8,809 nucleotides of DNA, taken from contig NYTT01000026.1 of NCBI GenBank assembly GCA_002683775.1, positions 1 to 8,809 of the forward strand. Direction: 5' to 3'. Numbering within the stretch: position 1 is the stretch's first letter; each line of letters opens with the position of its first letter. Below, one piece after another: positions 5,161 to 8,809 of the stretch. The position numbers were made by a program, and so were the translations under genes. Source of the stretch: Flavobacteriales bacterium (lineage in GTDB: Bacteria; Bacteroidota; Bacteroidia; Flavobacteriales; BACL11). Below the pieces are notes generated by a model. It was not told the origin of the DNA. It saw only the letters and a list, made by a program, of their open reading frames with translations, and searched no databases.

Positions 5161-7281
5161 ATGAAACAGATAATACAAGATCTTAAAAAAGGAGATACAA
5201 TTTTAGAAGAAGTGCCAGTGCCTAGGATAAAATCCGGATGTGTACTAATTCAAACTACAAGAACATTAGTTTCACTAGGTACTGAGAGAATGCTAGTGGA
5301 TTTTGGTAAAGCAAACTTTATTCAGAAAGCAAGACAGCAGCCAGATAAGGTGAAAATGGTTTTGGATAAAGTTAAGACGGATGGCTTACGTCCAACAATA
5401 GAGGCTGTTTTTAACAAGCTTGGTCAACCGTTACCTCTTGGATATTGTAATGTAGGTAGGGTCGTAGCAGTCGGTAAAGGAGTTGCAGAATTTTCAATTG
5501 GAGATCGTGTAGCCTCTAATGGGAATCATGCAGAATTTGTATGTGTACCTAAAAATTTAGTAGCAAAAATTCCAGACAATGTTTCAGATGAAGAAGCAAC
5601 TTTCACAGTGATTGGCTCTATCGGGTTACAAGGGATTAGACTATTAAATCCAACATTTGGAGAAACAGTTGTTATTGTCGGATTAGGTTTAATAGGGCTT
5701 GTAACTGCTGAGCTATTATTAGCTAATGGATGTAATGTTATTGGTTTCGATTTTGATAACGAGAAAATTAAAATCGCTAAAGAAAAAGGAATTACAGCTA
5801 TTAATCCAGCCGAAGGAACTGATCAAGTCAAGTTTGTAGAATCTTACACTAATGGAGTTGGTGCAGATGGTGTTGTTATAACAGCATCTAATAAAAGCAA
5901 TGAAATTATTTCTCAATCTGCGAGAATGTGTCGCAAAAGAGGACGCGTTATTTTGGTAGGAGTAATTGGATTAGATATTAGTAGAGCTGATTTCTTTGAA
6001 AAAGAAATCACTTTTCAAGTTTCTTGTTCCTACGGACCAGGAAGATATGATGAAGATTACGAACAAAAAGGTCAAGACTATCCAATCGGATTTGTACGTT
6101 GGACAGAAAAAAGAAATTTTGAAGCTGTTCTAAATGCTATTTCTAGAAAAACAATAAATGTTCAACCGCTAATTACAGATCGAATTCCACTACCAGAGTA
6201 TCAGAAAATTTATGGTAATATTGGTGATTCTAAGTCGATCGCAACCATTTTAGAATACTCTTCTGGAGGTCAAATAGTTTCATCCATTGAAATTAATCAA
6301 AAATCCTTTGATGGAAAAAAAGGTGTAATTGGAATTATAGGAGCAGGAAATTTTACAAGCTCTACGATGATGCCAAATCTGAAGAAAGTTGGAGCAGATT
6401 TAAAATACATTGCAAGTTCAGGAGGTTTGTCATCTACAATCATGGCAAAGAAATACGGAATTGTAAAGTCGACGACCAATTATCAAGAAATGTTGGAAGA
6501 TGTAAATGTAGATTTAGTTTTCATTACCACTCAACATAATACACATGCAAGAATGGTTACAGAAACTGCCAACGCAGGAAAGAGTGTTTTTGTTGAAAAA
6601 CCATTAGCCTTAACAAATAAAGAATTGTCTGACGTGATAGAAAGTTATGAGAAAAACAATGTCAATATTTCTGTGGGTTTTAATAGAAGATTTGCACCTC
6701 TTGCGACTAAAATGAAAAAAGCATTAGGAAATGATGGAACTCCTGTAAATATAATAGCTACGATGAATGCAGGATTTGTTCCAAAAGGAGTTTGGGTTCA
6801 TGACATGCAAGTTGGAGGAGGAAGAATTATTGGTGAAGCTTGTCATTATATAGATTTATGCTCTTATTTAGCAGATTCAAAAGTGACTTCAGTTTGTATG
6901 AATGCAATGGGTGAAAATCCGACTGAAGATACAGATAATGCAAGTGTTTTGTTGAAATACGAAAATGGGGCTACTGCAGTTATTAATTACTTTTCTAATG
7001 GAAGCAAATCTTATTCAAAAGAAAGAGTAGAAGTGTACTCACAAGAAAGAACAATTGTTATGGATAACTGGAGAAAATTAAAATTTTACGGATTTAAAGG
7101 GGTTAGAAACACTTCACGAAAGCAAGACAAAGGACACTTCAATCAATTTAAAAAATTAATTGAACAGCATAAAAAAGGAGGAGAGCCTATAATTCCATTC
7201 GATTCGATAGTAAACACAACAAAAGCCTCTTTTGCAGCAATTGCCTCATTAAAAGAAGGGAAATGGATTTCTATAGAATAA
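5161..7281 (+). CDS. Bi-domain oxidoreductase: zinc-less MDR dehydrogenase fused to Gfo/Idh/MocA
   Basis: A 706-residue fusion with two NAD(P)-binding domains. Residues 1 to about 370 are a medium-chain dehydrogenase/reductase domain with Rossmann motif GLGLIG (174-179). Residues from about 386 to 706 are a Gfo/Idh/MocA domain with Rossmann motif GIIGAGNF (391-398), the EKPLA motif with K480 (479-483), and GGGRIIGEACHYID (552-565) carrying H562. The MDR half lacks catalytic-zinc ligands: the usual C-G-T/S-D is SLGTE (38-42) and the usual GHE is GYC (94-96). No structural-zinc cysteine cluster is visible. Both halves look intact, so this is probably a real fusion rather than a sequencing artefact. 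Such proteins recur in polysaccharide loci next to heparinase II/III-like proteins, as here, but I know of no established reaction. It probably oxidises or reduces a sugar intermediate in the cytoplasm. It starts 3 bases after the previous stop without a clear Shine-Dalgarno. Confidence 0.9.
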   Translation: MKQIIQDLKKGDTILEEVPVPRIKSGCVLIQTTRTLVSLGTERMLVDFGKANFIQKARQQPDKVKMVLDKVKTDGLRPTIEAVFNKLGQPLPLGYCNVGRVVAVGKGVAEFSIGDRVASNGNHAEFVCVPKNLVAKIPDNVSDEEATFTVIGSIGLQGIRLLNPTFGETVVIVGLGLIGLVTAELLLANGCNVIGFDFDNEKIKIAKEKGITAINPAEGTDQVKFVESYTNGVGADGVVITASNKSNEIISQSARMCRKRGRVILVGVIGLDISRADFFEKEITFQVSCSYGPGRYDEDYEQKGQDYPIGFVRWTEKRNFEAVLNAISRKTINVQPLITDRIPLPEYQKIYGNIGDSKSIATILEYSSGGQIVSSIEINQKSFDGKKGVIGIIGAGNFTSSTMMPNLKKVGADLKYIASSGGLSSTIMAKKYGIVKSTTNYQEMLEDVNVDLVFITTQHNTHARMVTETANAGKSVFVEKPLALTNKELSDVIESYEKNNVNISVGFNRRFAPLATKMKKALGNDGTPVNIIATMNAGFVPKGVWVHDMQVGGGRIIGEACHYIDLCSYLADSKVTSVCMNAMGENPTEDTDNASVLLKYENGATAVINYFSNGSKSYSKERVEVYSQERTIVMDNWRKLKFYGFKGVRNTSRKQDKGHFNQFKKLIEQHKKGGEPIIPFDSIVNTTKASFAAIASLKEGKWISIE

Positions 7282-8809
7282 AACTTTTATTCAATACGGT
7301 TAAGTATCTTAAGTTTGAACAAATCACTTACAGGGTTTTATATGCTCTTCGAAGAAATTTTGTAAACAAAGAGTACTCCTATGAGTTAAAAGAAAGTGTT
7401 GAGCCTTTAAAATGGTCAAGTACTTTGGAAAAACACACAAGCTATATAGGAAACTTTGAGTTTCATTTTCTTAACATTACACATAACTTTGAACATAAGA
7501 TAGATTGGAATTATAATGGACATGGGAAACTCTGGACGTACAATTTGAATTATTTCGACTTTTTAAATCAATTATCTATAAAACAATCAGAAGCTTTAGT
7601 TCTGATGCAAGATTATGTAGAGAGATTTGATGAATTGAAAGATGGTTTAGAACCTTATCCAACTTCACTTCGCGGGATTAATTGGATTAAATATTTAAGT
7701 AAAGTAGGTATTCAAGATGAAGTTATTAATACATCATTATACAATCAATATTTAATATTATTAGATAACTTAGAATATCATATTTTAGGAAATCATTTAT
7801 TAGAGAATGGTTTTTCATTGTTGTTTGCAGCTTACTACTTTAAGAATGATAAATTTTATTCAAAATCTAAGCATATCATCGAAAAAGAATTAAATGAACA
7901 AATTTTGAATGACGGAGCACATTTTGAATTATCTCCAATGTATCATCAGATTATTTTGGAAAGAATTTTTGACTGTTTGTGGCTGATAAAAATTAATAAT
8001 TACAAGCATGATATAGAATTTGTTTCAACTTTAAAGTGTTATTCGGAAAAAATGTTAAGCTGGTTGAACAAGGTTACATTTCGAGATGGTAGTATTCCCA
8101 TGGTTAATGATAGTACTTATGGAATATCCTCAAATACATCAAGTCTAGTAAATTACTCAAAAAAATTTAATATTGATTTATTAGACTTCACACTATCAGA
8201 TTCAGGCTATCGTAAGTTTAAGAATAAACTATATGAGCTATTCATAGATGTAGGAAAGATCGGCCCAAGTTATCAGTCAGGACATGCACATGCAGATACT
8301 TTTAGTTTTATTCTACATACTTCAGAACCAGTTATTGTTGACCCAGGAATCAGTACATACAACATAGGTAAAGTTAGGGACTCTGAAAGAGCTACAATAA
8401 ATCATAATACTGTTTCAATTGAAAATAAAAACTCCTCGCAAGTATGGTCTGGTTTCAGAGTTGGAAATAGAGCAAATGTAATTTTAATTAAAGATAATAA
8501 AGAAAGTCTTATAGCCGAACACGATGGTTATAAGAACATTAACAGTTCACATAAAAGAGAGTTCTTTATTGAAAAGTCTAAAATTAATATAAAAGATACC
8601 ATAAACAAAAGCTTGAAAGGAAAAGCAAGTTTTCATTTTCATCCTAATGTTGAAATAGAAGTGAATCTGTTAAGTCAAGAAATAATCTTTAATACCGGTA
8701 AAATTTCATTCAAAGGTTCAATCAAAATTGAAAAATTTCATTATGATTACTCACAAGGTTTCAATAAAAAAATGAAAGCCACAAAAATAGAAGTTAGTTT
8801 CATTGGTAT
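7263..8809 (+). CDS. Heparinase II/III-family protein, 3'-truncated by window edge
   Basis: The frame stays open from ATG 7263 to the window end (515 residues visible, no stop). The start overlaps the oxidoreductase gene by 19 bases in another frame; the next in-frame Met is residue 116, too far in. The first part is an alpha/alpha-toroid-like domain with WTYNLNYFDFL (91-101), NHLLENG (177-183) and ELSPMYHQ (222-229). From about residue 310 a beta-sandwich domain follows, with SGHAHADTFSF (339-349), DPGISTY (360-366) and INHNTVSI (379-386). N177, Y227 and H341 or H343 match by motif the Asn/Tyr/His used by heparinase III-type lyases, so the active site seems intact. Family members cleave uronic-acid-containing polysaccharides by beta-elimination. 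The N-terminus is basic and lacks an obvious signal peptide, unlike secreted catabolic lyases. This suggests a cytoplasmic or periplasm-independent role linked to synthesis. Substrate unknown. Confidence 0.9.
   Translation, partial: MDFYRIKLLFNTVKYLKFEQITYRVLYALRRNFVNKEYSYELKESVEPLKWSSTLEKHTSYIGNFEFHFLNITHNFEHKIDWNYNGHGKLWTYNLNYFDFLNQLSIKQSEALVLMQDYVERFDELKDGLEPYPTSLRGINWIKYLSKVGIQDEVINTSLYNQYLILLDNLEYHILGNHLLENGFSLLFAAYYFKNDKFYSKSKHIIEKELNEQILNDGAHFELSPMYHQIILERIFDCLWLIKINNYKHDIEFVSTLKCYSEKMLSWLNKVTFRDGSIPMVNDSTYGISSNTSSLVNYSKKFNIDLLDFTLSDSGYRKFKNKLYELFIDVGKIGPSYQSGHAHADTFSFILHTSEPVIVDPGISTYNIGKVRDSERATINHNTVSIENKNSSQVWSGFRVGNRANVILIKDNKESLIAEHDGYKNINSSHKREFFIEKSKINIKDTINKSLKGKASFHFHPNVEIEVNLLSQEIIFNTGKISFKGSIKIEKFHYDYSQGFNKKMKATKIEVSFIG

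Noticed and set aside
5719..5916. 65-codon minus-strand open frame
   Set aside because: Antisense to the Rossmann region of the MDR domain, with no start context or family resemblance.
6297..6479. 60-codon minus-strand open frame
   Set aside because: Antisense to the second Rossmann fold of the fusion oxidoreductase; short and without motifs.
7176..7183. AGGAGGAG, looking like a Shine-Dalgarno site
   Set aside because: It is about 80 bases before the lyase-like start at 7263 and has no ATG at a proper distance; it encodes Lys-Gly-Gly-Glu in the oxidoreductase.

Overview
This AT-rich, densely packed, single-strand (+) gene block looks like the interior of a surface-polysaccharide (O-antigen, capsule or exopolysaccharide) biosynthesis operon. 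It contains eight genes, all co-directional. The first is cut by the left edge and the last by the right edge. Gaps are at most 6 bases and several genes overlap. There is no RNA gene, insertion sequence, CRISPR array, or intergenic stretch large enough for an internal promoter or terminator. The strong AT bias, mostly TAA stops and near absence of Shine-Dalgarno sequences fit a Bacteroidota organism, most likely Flavobacteriia. That placement is inferred from composition and gene style only; other AT-rich groups such as Campylobacterota are not excluded.

Layout: (1) 2-787, C-terminal part of a GT-B/GT4-type glycosyltransferase. (2) 791-1321, left-handed beta-helix (hexapeptide) acyltransferase. 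(3) 1328-2635, CapK/PaaK-like adenylate-forming protein. (4) 2640-3779, N-acetyl sugar amidotransferase of the WbpG/WbuX/PseA type. (5) 3776-4390, HisH glutaminase. (6) 4387-5157, HisF paralog of the AglZ/HisF2 type. (7) 5161-7281, fused two-domain oxidoreductase (zinc-less MDR domain plus Gfo/Idh/MocA domain). (8) 7263 to the right edge, heparinase II/III-like protein.

Genes 4-6 form the clearest functional unit. By analogy with the wbpG-hisH2-hisF2 set of Pseudomonas aeruginosa O5, HisH releases ammonia from glutamine, the HisF-like barrel channels it, and the ATP-pyrophosphatase-type amidotransferase uses it to turn a sugar acetamido group into an acetamidino group. The HisF-like protein has lost one of the two catalytic aspartates of true HisF but keeps the residues of the ammonia-channel gate. 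This argues for a role in sugar modification rather than histidine synthesis. Genes 1-3 probably transfer and acyl-decorate the sugar. Genes 7-8 look like a co-inherited oxidoreductase/lyase-like pair whose reaction cannot be read from the sequence. Genes making the nucleotide-sugar precursor, the flippase and the polymerase are not in the window and presumably lie outside it.
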